Positions 26,081-35,288 are shown, counted from the first letter of the stretch. The stretch: DNA of 64,000 nucleotides from JAWLDA01 sp041686855 (GCA_041686855.1 JAWLDA010000003.1:62001-126000); one strand, 5' to 3'. Program-made: numbers and translations. The notes: generated from the letters alone by a model not told the origin.

Positions 26081-27603
26081 AGGAAGTGTTGCTCGGTTCG
26101 AGCGCGGGACTCCTGGTCTTACTGGCCTTGTGGGGTGTTGACATCACACCGTTTCTCCTGTTGGCGGGGATCTTCTTCTTTTTCCGCTACGTTCTGGAGA
26201 ACAAGGGTATGAGTCGTTCGCTCACGGGGAGCTCGCCAGGGGTGCGCCAAGCGGGCACAAAGGTGCGTTTTGACGATATTGGAGGGCAAGACTCTGCGAA
26301 GCGTGAGCTCCTCGAGGCGCTCCAATTTGTGACCGACGTTGAGTCGGTGGCTGCCCTCGGAATTCGTCCGCTGCGCGGCATTTTGCTCGCCGGCCCTCCG
26401 GGGACCGGCAAGACGCTTTTGGCCAAGGCGGCAGCCAACTACGCCAACGCAGTCTTTTTCTCAGCCAGTGGCTCTGAGTTTGTGGAAGTGTACGCCGGCG
26501 TCGGCGCGCAAAGAGTTCGCAAGCTCTTTACGAAAGCGAAAGAGTCGGCCAAGCGCGACGGCAAATCCTGCGCCGTCGTCTTTATCGATGAGATTGAAGT
26601 GCTCGGGGCGAAACGCGGCCAACACTCCGGGCACATGGAGTACGATCAGACGCTCAACGAGTTATTGGTGCAGATGGATGGAATTGGAACGGACGATACT
26701 GTGCGCGTCCTGGTGATGGCCGCCACCAACCGTTCCGATCTGCTCGATCCCGCTCTGCTTCGACCTGGGCGCTTCGATCGTACGGTGCAGGTCGATCTGC
26801 CGGACCGCGTCGGTCGCCACCACATTCTCAAGATTCATACGCGTGGGCGCCCGATCGCGGCAAGTGTCGACCTTGAAGCGGTCGCGCGGGAGACGTACGG
26901 GTTCTCCGGAGCCCACCTTGAGAGTACCGTCAACGAAGCGGCCATTCAGGCGATGCGCGACGGGCGAAACGAGATCACCCGAGATGACTTTAAAGAGGCT
27001 GTCGAGAAGGTGATGATGGGCGAGAGACTCGATCGCAAGCCGCGGCACGAAGAGCGTGAACGTATTGCGCATCATGAGGCCGCGCACGCGCTGATCAGCG
27101 AGATGGTAAGGCCTTGTTCGGTCTCATCAATCACCATCACGTCGCGCGGGAAAGCGCTCGGATACATGCGGCAGTCTCCCGAGGATGATCCCTATCTGCA
27201 AACGAAAGAGGAGATTCTCGACCAGATTGCCGTGTGCGTTGCCGGCGCCTGCGCGGAAGAGCTCTTCTTTGGCAGTCGTAGCACGGGGTCTGTTGGCGAT
27301 CTGCGGCAGGCGATGGACTTAGCCGAACAACTCGTGGGCGCGGGTATGTCCGGCCTCGGTGTCGTAGATCCGGATGTGATCTCGCCCAAGGTGTTGCACG
27401 ACGAAATGCGTTCCATCGTCACAGAGCAGGAGCGATACGTGACGCGCCAACTCGAGGCGTGTCGGGATCAGGTGCAGCAGGTTGCCTTTTTGTTGCTGGA
27501 GCGTGAGAAGATCACGGGTGAACAATTCCGTGAGGTCGTTGGAAGGTTGGCGCCCATCAGCGCTTGCCTGCAACCTGCAGAAAACAGCGTCGCCGGAGGC
27601 TGA
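26074..27603 (+). CDS. Short FtsH-like AAA+ zinc metalloprotease
   Basis: 509 residues from GTG 26074 (GGGAGGGG upstream). Two closely spaced hydrophobic segments (~5-39) replace the TM-periplasmic domain-TM unit of FtsH. The AAA module has Walker A GPPGTGKT (107-114), the pore loop FVEVYAGVG, Walker B VVFIDEIE (~168-175) and arginine fingers in LLRPGRFDR (R230, R233). The protease zinc site is HEAAH (334-338), where canonical FtsH has HEAGH; HExxH is intact. A third ligand Asp is likely in GSVGDLRQAMDLAE. Shorter than housekeeping FtsH (~600-650), probably a paralogue that degrades membrane or spore-stage proteins. Confidence 0.85.
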   Translation: MVKEVLLGSSAGLLVLLALWGVDITPFLLLAGIFFFFRYVLENKGMSRSLTGSSPGVRQAGTKVRFDDIGGQDSAKRELLEALQFVTDVESVAALGIRPLRGILLAGPPGTGKTLLAKAAANYANAVFFSASGSEFVEVYAGVGAQRVRKLFTKAKESAKRDGKSCAVVFIDEIEVLGAKRGQHSGHMEYDQTLNELLVQMDGIGTDDTVRVLVMAATNRSDLLDPALLRPGRFDRTVQVDLPDRVGRHHILKIHTRGRPIAASVDLEAVARETYGFSGAHLESTVNEAAIQAMRDGRNEITRDDFKEAVEKVMMGERLDRKPRHEERERIAHHEAAHALISEMVRPCSVSSITITSRGKALGYMRQSPEDDPYLQTKEEILDQIAVCVAGACAEELFFGSRSTGSVGDLRQAMDLAEQLVGAGMSGLGVVDPDVISPKVLHDEMRSIVTEQERYVTRQLEACRDQVQQVAFLLLEREKITGEQFREVVGRLAPISACLQPAENSVAGG

Positions 27604-27625
27604 TCATCCGCCTCCGGCGTCCCTT
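27592..27625 (+). terminator. Probable terminator of the FtsH-like gene
   Basis: GCCGGAGGC / GCCTCCGGC (27592-27600 / 27610-27618); the stop codon lies in the loop. The following tract is T-rich but interrupted (CCCTTTACCTTTT). Confidence 0.55.
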
Positions 27626-27655
27626 TACCTTTTAGAGCCTTGTGTATCCCCTCAG

Positions 27656-28207
27656 CTATCCCTTCGTTGTGGGCGCAAGAATCATAATCATCTGACGCCC
27701 TTCCATCCGCGGATAACTCTCGACGGAGCCCAGTTCGGAAAGCTCCTCGGCCATTGACCGCAGCTTCTCCCGGGCAAGATCCTGATGCACGATCTCTCGT
27801 CCGCGAAAGCGTACCGATACCTTAACCTTATCGCCTTCCGCAAGGAATTTTCGGGCGTTCTTGGCCTTTACTTCGAAGTCGTGGTCGTCGATCTTAGGGC
27901 GCATGCGCAGCTCTTTGATCGTAACGACCTTTTGGTTTTTACGGGCTTCCCGCTCCCGCTTACTTTGCTCGTACTTAAACTTGCCAAAGTCCATAATGCG
28001 ACACACGGGGGGTTGGGCAGTGGGGGAGACTTCTACGAGGTCTAAGTTGAATCGTCTGGCTGCATCCCACGCTTCCTCGGGCGTAAGGACTCCCAACTGG
28101 TTTCCTTCGGGATCGATCACCCGCACGCGCTTACCTCGAATCTGTTGGTTGATGCGTGGCCCGCGCTGTTGGGGGGCCCTTGAAACACGAGGTCCTCTAC
28201 GAATAAT
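27656..28207 (-). CDS. infC: Translation initiation factor IF-3, ATT start
   Basis: 183 residues when started at ATT 28207. GGAGGTGG (28211-28218 on the minus strand) is 6 nt upstream, and the residues from there (RGPRVSRAPQQRGPRINQQI then RGKRVRVIDPEG) give the normal IF-3 N-terminus. The first ATG-like start (GTG 28126) would cut off the conserved INxxIR segment. ATT starts are known for infC and underlie its autoregulation. A second ATT and a CTG lie adjacent. Domain features: FGKFKYEQSKREREARKNQK linker, C-terminal MEGRQMIMILAP. Unusually, no rpmI-rplT follows. Confidence 0.95.
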   Translation of the reverse strand: MIRRGPRVSRAPQQRGPRINQQIRGKRVRVIDPEGNQLGVLTPEEAWDAARRFNLDLVEVSPTAQPPVCRIMDFGKFKYEQSKREREARKNQKVVTIKELRMRPKIDDHDFEVKAKNARKFLAEGDKVKVSVRFRGREIVHQDLAREKLRSMAEELSELGSVESYPRMEGRQMIMILAPTTKG

Positions 28208-28266
28208 CAGCCACCTCCGATGATTGATGGTAAAATTGCGTCGGCGTTGACGCCTACGCCTAACCT

Positions 28267-28295
28267 AGTATATCATGAGACGTAATTTGCGTGAA
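28267..28295 (-). promoter_or_regulatory. Sigma-A-type promoter of infC
   Basis: On the minus strand: TTCACG, 17 bp, TATACT. Transcription would start ~55 nt before the ATT start codon. Confidence 0.55.
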
Positions 28296-28356
28296 GCGAT
28301 GCGCGGGAGTACTCCTTGAACCTCATGCCCTAGGGTATCCGGAGGTAAGACAAACA

Positions 28357-29346
28357 GTGCAACATCGTATTTTCTCGGGAATTCAACCCAGCGGCTCTAT
28401 CCACGTCGGCAACTATCTCGGAGCGATCCGCAATTGGGTGGAGTTGCAGCATACATACGACAGTATCTTTTGTATCGTGGATTACCATGCCATCACCGTC
28501 TCATATGAAGCGCAAGAGCTGCCCGAGCGAACGCTGGATCTTGCCGCCACGCTTTTGGCGGCAGGAGTCGATCCCTCCAAAGCGATCCTCTTTGTGCAAT
28601 CAATGGTGCCTGAGCACACGGAGTTGTCGTGGCTCTTTACGTGCATTACCCCGTTGGGCCTACTTGAACGGATGACTCAGTACAAAGAGAAGTCCGCCCG
28701 CCAGGAGCAGGAGAGCGTAGGCGCCGGTCTTTTATGCTATCCCATTCTACAAGCCGCTGACATACTGCTGTACAAGGCTGACAAGGTTCCGGTCGGTGAC
28801 GACCAATTGCAGCATGTAGAATTGACACGTGACATCGCTCGCAAGTTTAATCACCACTTCGGGGAGACATTCCCAGAGGCGGACGCGATCGTCACTAAGA
28901 CACCGCGAGTGATGGCTCTATCCGATCCAACCAGTAAAATGTCAAAGAGTATTCCGGGTGGCGCCGTGGGTATCACTGATGGTCCCGACGAGATACGCAA
29001 AGCGGTCCGCCGTGCAGTGACCGACGCCGGACCTCCTGGGGACGCAGAGTCCATGAGTCCGGGTGTGAAGAATCTTTTTGCGTTATTAGAAGCGTTTGGC
29101 TCGGCTGACGACGTTAATCGGTTTCGGACCGACTACCAATCGGGAACATTGCGGTACGTCGATCTCAAAGACGCCGTCGCGGAGGGTATCATTACGGTCT
29201 TCACTCCGATCCGGGAGCGACGCGCCGAGCTATTGGCGGACCGAGAAGGTCTGCTTGCAGTCTTGCGAAACGGCGCTGAACAGGCGCGGGCCATCGCCCA
29301 AAAGACGCTGCGTGAAGCGAAAGCTAATATGGGCCTAAAGTGGTGA
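28357..29346 (+). CDS. trpS: Tryptophanyl-tRNA synthetase
   Basis: 329 residues from GTG 28357 with GGAGGT 10 nt upstream. Class I signatures are HVGN (16-19, in GIQPSGSIHVGNYLGAIRNW) and KMSKS (~195). VGDDQLQHVELTRDIARKFN is also typical. No T-box or other leader element is visible ahead of it; the ~150-bp gap to divergent infC carries the infC promoter. Confidence 0.97.
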   Translation: MQHRIFSGIQPSGSIHVGNYLGAIRNWVELQHTYDSIFCIVDYHAITVSYEAQELPERTLDLAATLLAAGVDPSKAILFVQSMVPEHTELSWLFTCITPLGLLERMTQYKEKSARQEQESVGAGLLCYPILQAADILLYKADKVPVGDDQLQHVELTRDIARKFNHHFGETFPEADAIVTKTPRVMALSDPTSKMSKSIPGGAVGITDGPDEIRKAVRRAVTDAGPPGDAESMSPGVKNLFALLEAFGSADDVNRFRTDYQSGTLRYVDLKDAVAEGIITVFTPIRERRAELLADREGLLAVLRNGAEQARAIAQKTLREAKANMGLKW

Positions 29347-29372
29347 GAGCGTCCTAGGGCTTTTGGAGTTGC

Positions 29373-30665
29373 TTACATATCAGGTGGAAGCTCTCGAGTA
29401 CGTTGGGCGCGCAACCGTGTGATGCGCGCCCCTTTCATTTGTAAGACGTCAAAGAGCACGCCTTGAACTTTTAACGTGTCACCTTCCTGTGCTTTGCGTC
29501 CCAACCGGCCGAACACAAAACTGCCGATTGTCTCCAATCCGGCGTGACCCAACTCGACACCAAGCGCATCCTCGACTTCCTCGACGATGAGGGTCCCATC
29601 AAACTCAATGGTGCCATGCGAGAGCGTTTGTAGTTTTGGCGCGTCCGTTTTGGGCTCCTGTTCACCGTAAATTTCTCGGAGAATGTCGTCCGTGGTCAAC
29701 AGTCCCTGCACCGTGTCGTGATCGTTGAGAATGATCGCTATGTGCGCCCGTCGAGCATGCATCTCTTTAAGTACTTCGGAGACCGGCAGTTTTTCGGAGA
29801 GCATGAGGGCCGTGTCCATCACGTCGGTGACGAATTGTCGAGGGTTGGCGTCCGCTGCGTCGACGAGATCCCGATAATGTATGGTACCGATGACACGATC
29901 CTTAACGCCGTCGCAGACGGGATAGCGAGTGAAACCAAATTGGCGCACTACTTCGAGCGCCTCGCTGACCCTCATGGAGCCATAGACGCAAGCCATCTCA
30001 CTTTGTGCTGTCAACACGTCACGCGCTCTCCGTTCGCGGAAGTTAAACAGGGTTGACAAGATTTCGCGCTGCGCCGCTCCGAGTACGCCGTATCGGTGAC
30101 TGCGAAGCGAGAGTGCGGCTAGATCGCCGTTCGCGTACACTCCTTGCAGGTCATCTTGGTGGTAGCGGCCCGTAAGGCGCAATAGCAATTGGGCAAGGAG
30201 CTCGGCGCCCTTCACAACAGGAGAAAGGAGAGGTTGACAAAGCGCTGTCCATTTAACACTTGCGCCCGTTAAACGTCCCTTTGTGGCGGAAGCGGCGGAA
30301 CTGCGCGGGAGAATAACCGCGAGCGCGGTGTAGATACATGCGCTGACGAGAAACGAAATAAGAATTATGAACGGGGAGTAAGCGGATTGTAGCGAAGAGA
30401 ATGAGCTAACGACCCGACTGGTGTTCCACCCAAGTCCCAAGAGGCCAATCAGAATACCCATTTCGGCCGTCGCAAGGAGAGACTTGAGTTCTCGGATCGT
30501 CTGTGTGACGCTGTCTGCCTTGTCAAGACCGGCTGCAATTTTCTGTTCGACCCGGTCATTTCGCTCAGCGACGAGTGCGCCCCTAGCGATCGTAAAGAGG
30601 GCGGTCACCAGCAAGAAAACCACCGTCGCGAGCATAGAAAAGTTCACTAATGCTTCTTGCGACAT
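29373..30665 (-). CDS. CNNM-CBS-CorC_HlyC transporter-associated protein
   Basis: 430 residues. An N-terminal membrane domain (~10-150, DUF21/CNNM type) is followed by a CBS pair (~215-330; VLTAQSEMACVYGSMRVSEA and HARRAHIAIILNDHDTVQGL regions) and a C-terminal CorC_HlyC domain (~345-425; GTLIVEEVEDALGVEL, TIGSFVFGRLGRKAQEGD). The family is linked to Mg2+/Co2+ efflux and is often misnamed haemolysin. GAAAGGAC precedes the ATG. Stop is close to the convergent trpS. Confidence 0.88.
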   Translation of the reverse strand: MSQEALVNFSMLATVVFLLVTALFTIARGALVAERNDRVEQKIAAGLDKADSVTQTIRELKSLLATAEMGILIGLLGLGWNTSRVVSSFSSLQSAYSPFIILISFLVSACIYTALAVILPRSSAASATKGRLTGASVKWTALCQPLLSPVVKGAELLAQLLLRLTGRYHQDDLQGVYANGDLAALSLRSHRYGVLGAAQREILSTLFNFRERRARDVLTAQSEMACVYGSMRVSEALEVVRQFGFTRYPVCDGVKDRVIGTIHYRDLVDAADANPRQFVTDVMDTALMLSEKLPVSEVLKEMHARRAHIAIILNDHDTVQGLLTTDDILREIYGEQEPKTDAPKLQTLSHGTIEFDGTLIVEEVEDALGVELGHAGLETIGSFVFGRLGRKAQEGDTLKVQGVLFDVLQMKGARITRLRAQRTRELPPDM

Positions 30666-30745
30666 GTCCTTTCACCGAACCCTTTGTCACAAGAAATAGA
30701 CGATTCTCATGCGCTTTGGCGCGCGGCCGTCAGATGCTGTTTCCA

Positions 30746-31279
30746 TTAGATTCGACTCCCCTTGAAGGGATCGTCTTTGGTCTGTCTCCGCGCAATCTGA
30801 AGCACCCAGTCAATCGCGTCTTTCTTGCGTTGATAGTCGAATGTATGTGCGTACGTTACCGTTACAATGGCCAGATTGCCCCCAGGATACTTCTGGAACT
30901 TTACGCTGATGCCTGCATCGGTAGCGGCCAAATCTTTTAGGCGTGCACGCACGGCATGAAAAACCTCTTCGTCTTCTGTGGAGAAACGGTATTCAAAGGT
31001 GACGGAGCCTGCCGGGTCCGAGTCCGTCTCAATCGCTATATCGTCGGAGAAGTCTTCGTCGACGGCGTTGGTGAGGAGCTCGCATGCCATACATACGGCG
31101 TCTATGAGCTCGTTGTCCTCATCAGCGGCAAGAACCCGATCGTGCAAGCATTCAAACTCCCCGTTGTAGGGATTACGCACAAAGATAGGTACGGACCAAT
31201 CGTCTGTCACATCCTGAAGCCGGGCGTACAGGTGATCGGGGAGTGAAGACCTGAGGTACGACGCTACATTTCGACTCAA
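30746..31279 (-). CDS. Hypothetical protein
   Basis: 177 residues, not recognised. TTG start with GGAAGGAG about 10 nt upstream. Soluble, acidic in the middle (AADEDNELIDAVCMACELLT, then VDEDFSDDIAIETDSD), with an alpha/beta look in the C-terminal half (GGNLAIVTVTYAH). The 5' end ~GRNPYNGEFECLHD-like segment (residues 34-48) has a Cys-His pair but no clear metal site. Between the CNNM gene and the divergent clamp gene. Confidence 0.65.
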   Translation of the reverse strand: MSRNVASYLRSSLPDHLYARLQDVTDDWSVPIFVRNPYNGEFECLHDRVLAADEDNELIDAVCMACELLTNAVDEDFSDDIAIETDSDPAGSVTFEYRFSTEDEEVFHAVRARLKDLAATDAGISVKFQKYPGGNLAIVTVTYAHTFDYQRKKDAIDWVLQIARRQTKDDPFKGSRI

Positions 31280-31485
31280 AATGGACGCTCCTTCCAGGTA
31301 CTACTCTCGTCCGTTTGCGTTCAGCCTATCACAGCACAATCGAATTGGGCAATCAAGGTGGGAGGGGCGCATAGAAAGGGTACCCAATCGCCTTTGAAAA
31401 ATCGCCGGTTGGACTTCGCTGCTTTGGTGGCGGAGCAAGCGAAGCCTGTGGTATGATACCCACAGAGAGAAAGGGGCGCCCCGGC

Positions 31486-32637
31486 TTGCAGCTCCTGATC
31501 GAGCAGAGAGAGCTTGCTGACGCACTCAACATTGTGGGGCGCATCGTGCCCCGCCGTCCCATCACACCTATCGTAAGCACCGTCCTAATCACGGCGTCGG
31601 ATGGACGTGTGCGCCTAAGGGCGACTGATTTGCAGTGTTTCGCAGAGGTTACCCTTACAGGCCGCATTCACGCCGAAGGCGCCGCAGCGGTGGACGCCCG
31701 GTTCTTTCAGCGTATTGCCGCAACGCTCGACGAGGGTGACGTGGCCCTCTCCCTCAGCGATTCGGGCGCCTCACTTAGAATCACCGCAGGGCATGCCGCC
31801 TTTCGCCTACGTACGGTCGATTCAGTGGATTTCCCCGTGCAGACGGCGCCTCAGGGGTCTCACCTCCTCATCGAAACCGATTCGCTGATCGACCTGATCT
31901 CACGAACTACCTTTTGCGCGGCTGATTCCGATGATATTTCGCCGTTTGCCGGCGTCCTTATCATAGGGAACGAGGCGGAGCTCACTTTGGCGGCGACTGA
32001 TAGCTATCAACTCGCCCACTATCGGCTCCCGGCCAGAAGAGCTGAGGCAGCGTCCACACCTCCTAAGGGTAAGAGCGAGGCTGTCGTTCCCACCGGTGGA
32101 CTCACGGCTTTGACCCGGGCTTTGACCAATTTGGGGGCGGAAACGACTGAGTTGGTGTGGGACGCTCGCTCTGTGTGGTTTCGATCGGGGGCGATCGCGT
32201 GGCAATTGCGTCGACTCGATTTACAGTACCCCGATCTCTCGCCGTTCACAGGACCTTTGGCCGGCGTGCGGCTCGAGGTAGGGCGACAGCGGTTGCTCGA
32301 GGCGGTCAAACAAGTAGCAAGTATCGCAGACGAAGGGCGGGCGATGGGGTTGCGCATCGATGGAAATCGCCTACACGTCTTTACATCGCACCAAGAGGTC
32401 GGAGAGGCGCAGACGGTCGTTGCTTTAGGTCAAACGTTACCACGTCGTGAGGTGTGGGTCGATGCACAACGACTGACGCGTGCGATTAGCGCGCAGCCCG
32501 AAGAAGAGATGGCGGTATACCTCTCGGAGCCTTTGGCTCCGATCGTCTTGTTGCCTGCATCCAAAGACGCTTCGTATCGCGCCGTGCTCACTCCGTTGCG
32601 TCAGTACATTCCGGAGATGGAAGAGAGCGCATTTTAG
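31486..32637 (+). CDS. Divergent DNA polymerase III beta clamp (DnaN-like)
   Basis: 383 residues from TTG 31486 (AGAAAGGGG upstream); an ATG at 31453 overlaps a TATGAT and is less likely. Three sliding-clamp domains are recognisable: domain I with RRPITPIVSTVLITASDG and LRATDLQCFAEV, domain II with SRTTFCAADSDDISPFAGVL and ATDSYQLAHYRLP, domain III with LRIDGNRLHVFTSHQEVGEA. The C-terminus (YRAVLTPLRQYIPEMEESAF) departs from the usual YLIMPMRL, which forms part of the partner-binding cleft, and adds a tail. No dnaA or recF lies nearby. Probably a second clamp, though the only clamp of the genome cannot be excluded. Confidence 0.8.
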   Translation: MQLLIEQRELADALNIVGRIVPRRPITPIVSTVLITASDGRVRLRATDLQCFAEVTLTGRIHAEGAAAVDARFFQRIAATLDEGDVALSLSDSGASLRITAGHAAFRLRTVDSVDFPVQTAPQGSHLLIETDSLIDLISRTTFCAADSDDISPFAGVLIIGNEAELTLAATDSYQLAHYRLPARRAEAASTPPKGKSEAVVPTGGLTALTRALTNLGAETTELVWDARSVWFRSGAIAWQLRRLDLQYPDLSPFTGPLAGVRLEVGRQRLLEAVKQVASIADEGRAMGLRIDGNRLHVFTSHQEVGEAQTVVALGQTLPRREVWVDAQRLTRAISAQPEEEMAVYLSEPLAPIVLLPASKDASYRAVLTPLRQYIPEMEESAF

Positions 32638-32663
32638 GGCATAGAAGGGAGCGTTCTAGGCCA

Positions 32664-33014
32664 TTGAGTCTGACGTGGGCTAATTTTCTCGCGGAGTTGG
32701 AAGAGAGTTACGAACGTGACGCAGTGGTTCAGTTTGAGTGTAAGGGAGCATTCTTAACGTTCCGATCGCGATTGGTCGATGTTGAGCGGCCGTCGGCCTT
32801 CTCCGCGGAGACGATCAATCTTTTTGGCGTCGTTCCACATCATGTAACCCTTACCTTTGCAAACGGAGTGCGTCTCAATTTATACATGAAACATGTCGAA
32901 CGTGTAGCCCGTCACGGTGACGGCGTTCTCGTCTCTTTTCGAGGTGAAGGGAGTAGCAAGAACAGTCTCGCGTTCTTGCCGCCCGGCAACCTTAAACGGC
33001 GTTTCACGGGATAA
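32664..33014 (+). CDS. Hypothetical protein downstream of the clamp
   Basis: 116 residues from TTG 32664 (GGGAGCG upstream), not recognised. Predicted mostly beta, with VQFECKGAFLTFRSRLVDVE and GVVPHHVTLTFANGVRLNLY, and a basic end (GNLKRRFTG). The gap to the clamp gene is 26 bp, so the two are probably co-transcribed and may cooperate. Confidence 0.65.
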   Translation: MSLTWANFLAELEESYERDAVVQFECKGAFLTFRSRLVDVERPSAFSAETINLFGVVPHHVTLTFANGVRLNLYMKHVERVARHGDGVLVSFRGEGSSKNSLAFLPPGNLKRRFTG

Positions 33015-33065
33015 AAAAATTTAGTCTGGACAAAACTTTTGCGTGAGTGACGCTTGATTTTCAGG

Positions 33066-33399
33066 TAGACTATTGGAAACATCAAAGTGTATGGCCAAAG
33101 ATGGGGAGTAGTACTCGTTGTCCGGGAAGGACAGTGAGCGGGTGGATGGTGCAAACCCGCCGAAGGCGACGACGAACGGGCCCCGGAGGCTCGGCCCAAA
33201 CCATCAGAGAGTGCTCTGATGATAAGTAGGCGCCGACGGTGGCTCCGTTACGCCAGGACGAACGAGTCGTCCACGAGCTAGAGAGGCCCCTGGACGTCGC
33301 GAACAGACTTGGGTTTGCCGCGACGACAGGGGCAAGTGGAGTGGTACCGCGGGGAGCGATCCTCGTCTCTACAACCGTAGAGACGTTGGACGCTTTTTT
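33066..33399 (+). promoter_or_regulatory. T-box riboswitch leader of argS (arginine specific)
   Basis: A ~330-nt leader with Stem I elements (GGGGAGTAGTACTC at ~33103; GGTGGATGGTGCAAACCCGC apical region), and the T-box AAGTGGAGTGGTACCGCGG at 33334-33352. It ends in the intrinsic terminator CGTCTCTAC/GTAGAGACG (33364-33385), extended by GCG/CGC, with TTTTTT at 33394-33399. The CGG in GAACGGGCC (33177-33179) is the best candidate arginine specifier codon, but I did not fold the whole stem. Uncharged tRNA-Arg would pair with the T-box and allow readthrough into argS. Confidence 0.93.
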
Positions 33400-33460
33400 G
33401 TTTGTGCGAAATTGTTGGAATCGCCGAGACGGCAGTGATGTTAACGGAGGCTGAAGTGGT

Positions 33461-35173
33461 ATGGTGAACGTATTGGCAGAGCAGGTGTCCAACTTGTTGG
33501 AGGAGGCGCTCCAACAACTTGGAGTAGGCGACGTAGATCCGGGCGAGTTGCTGGAGGTCCCGCCGCGCAGCGAAATGGGAGACTACGCCTTTCCGTGCTT
33601 TCAATTGGCACGGAGACTACGAAAGGCGCCACCGGCGATCGCAGCGGAGCTCGCCGGATTGTTGTCGACGATGGAGAGCGGAATGCAAAAGATCGAAGTC
33701 GTCGGTCCCTACGTCAATTTTTTCGTAGACCCTGCGAGCGCGTCGGATCGCATCTTGCGCGCGATCCTCGATAATGCGCCGGGGTATGGCGCGCCCCAAT
33801 CTCCCAACGGGCGGCGCGTTGTAATCGACTTCTCCTCTCCGAATATCGCTAAACCCTTTCACGTCGGCCACCTACGCTCTACGATGATCGGCAACTCTTT
33901 AGCGCGGCTCTTTGAGTATCATGGGTACGAGGTCGTGCGCCTCAATTATTTAGGTGATTGGGGGACCCAGTTTGGGAAGTTGATCGTCGCCTATCGTCGT
34001 TGGGGGAGCGCGGCGGACCTCGAAAAAGAGCCGATCAAGGGCCTTCTCGCTCTGTACGTGAGGTTTCATCAGGAGGCCGAACAAGAGCCGGCGCTTGACG
34101 ACGAGGCGCGAGCCGCATTTCGGGCGCTCGAAGAGGGTAGCGAAGAGGAGCGCCGGTTGTGGGAGTGGTTTCGCGACCTGTCGCTGCGGGAGTTTAACAA
34201 GCACTATGAGCGACTCGGCGTCCATTTCGACACCTACGCGGGCGAGAGCGCGTACAACGAGAAGGTTGCTCAGACCGTGTCGGAGCTGGAGATGAAGGGC
34301 CTACTCACCCAGAGTGAGGGTGCGCTCGTCGTCGAACTGGAAGACCTGCCCCCCTGTCTCATTCGCAAAAAAGACGGAGCGGCTTTATACGCGACGCGAG
34401 ATGTGAGCGCGGCAATCGACCGGTACGAAACGTACGGCTTTGAGCACCTCTTCTATGTGGTGGGTTCGCCGCAACAGCTCCACTTCAAGCAGGTGTTCTC
34501 CGTCTTGCGTTTGTTGGGGTACGAGTGGGTCGATCGAGCAGAGCACATCCCGTTCGGACAGATCCGCATCGGTGACGAGCAACTCTCAACTCGGCGCGGA
34601 AACGTTGTCTTTCTGGAGGAGTTGCTCGATCAGGCTGTCGCTCGAGTGCGAGCGATCATCGAGGAACGCAACTCCGAATTGGACGCGAAAGACGAGGTGG
34701 CCGAGGCCGTAGGTGTTGGGGCGATTGTCTTTAACGACCTGTTCCACAATCGCATCAAGGATATCTCGTTCGACTGGGAGAGCGTTCTCAGCTTCGAAGG
34801 GGATACGGGCCCCTACGTGCAATACACTCACGCCCGGGCAGCCAGTTTAATCCGTCGGAGCCACGATGATTTAGGGGAGCCGGACTCGTCATGGATTGAC
34901 GCTTCTCAACTGGATGAGCCCGAGACATTTCAACTGGTGAAACGATTGGCCGAGTATCCGGACGTCCTCAAGCGCGCACAGGAAGAGCGCGAACCTTCGG
35001 AGATCGCCCGCTATGCGATCTTGGTGTGTCACGATTTCAACTCGTTTTACCATGCCCATCGCATCTTTGGGACGTCGGAAGAACGTTCGCGTCTCGCGCT
35101 CGTCGCCGCCGTCAAGAGACTGCTGGCTGACGCACTTCGATTGCTTGGAGTAAAGGCTCCCGAAGCCATGTAA
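33461..35173 (+). CDS. argS: Arginyl-tRNA synthetase
   Basis: 570 residues, class I. HVGH (134-137 in AKPFHVGHLRSTMIGNSLAR), an N-terminal Arg-tRNA-synthetase domain (1-115) and the C-terminal DALR anticodon-binding domain (about 450-570) are clear. ArgS commonly lacks a canonical KMSKS; here RRGNVVFLEELLD is in that region. GGAGG lies 10 nt before the ATG. Expression is expected to respond to tRNA-Arg charging through the T-box just upstream. Confidence 0.97.
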   Translation: MVNVLAEQVSNLLEEALQQLGVGDVDPGELLEVPPRSEMGDYAFPCFQLARRLRKAPPAIAAELAGLLSTMESGMQKIEVVGPYVNFFVDPASASDRILRAILDNAPGYGAPQSPNGRRVVIDFSSPNIAKPFHVGHLRSTMIGNSLARLFEYHGYEVVRLNYLGDWGTQFGKLIVAYRRWGSAADLEKEPIKGLLALYVRFHQEAEQEPALDDEARAAFRALEEGSEEERRLWEWFRDLSLREFNKHYERLGVHFDTYAGESAYNEKVAQTVSELEMKGLLTQSEGALVVELEDLPPCLIRKKDGAALYATRDVSAAIDRYETYGFEHLFYVVGSPQQLHFKQVFSVLRLLGYEWVDRAEHIPFGQIRIGDEQLSTRRGNVVFLEELLDQAVARVRAIIEERNSELDAKDEVAEAVGVGAIVFNDLFHNRIKDISFDWESVLSFEGDTGPYVQYTHARAASLIRRSHDDLGEPDSSWIDASQLDEPETFQLVKRLAEYPDVLKRAQEEREPSEIARYAILVCHDFNSFYHAHRIFGTSEERSRLALVAAVKRLLADALRLLGVKAPEAM

Positions 35174-35288
35174 CGGGGCCCAGAGTCGGAGCATCCAAGG
35201 ATTGCAAGAGGAGGCGCATTTAAACAAGAAGAATACGTAGATGAACCCCTATTAGGTTGCCTGATTAATGTTCGGAGGTCGAAGCGAC

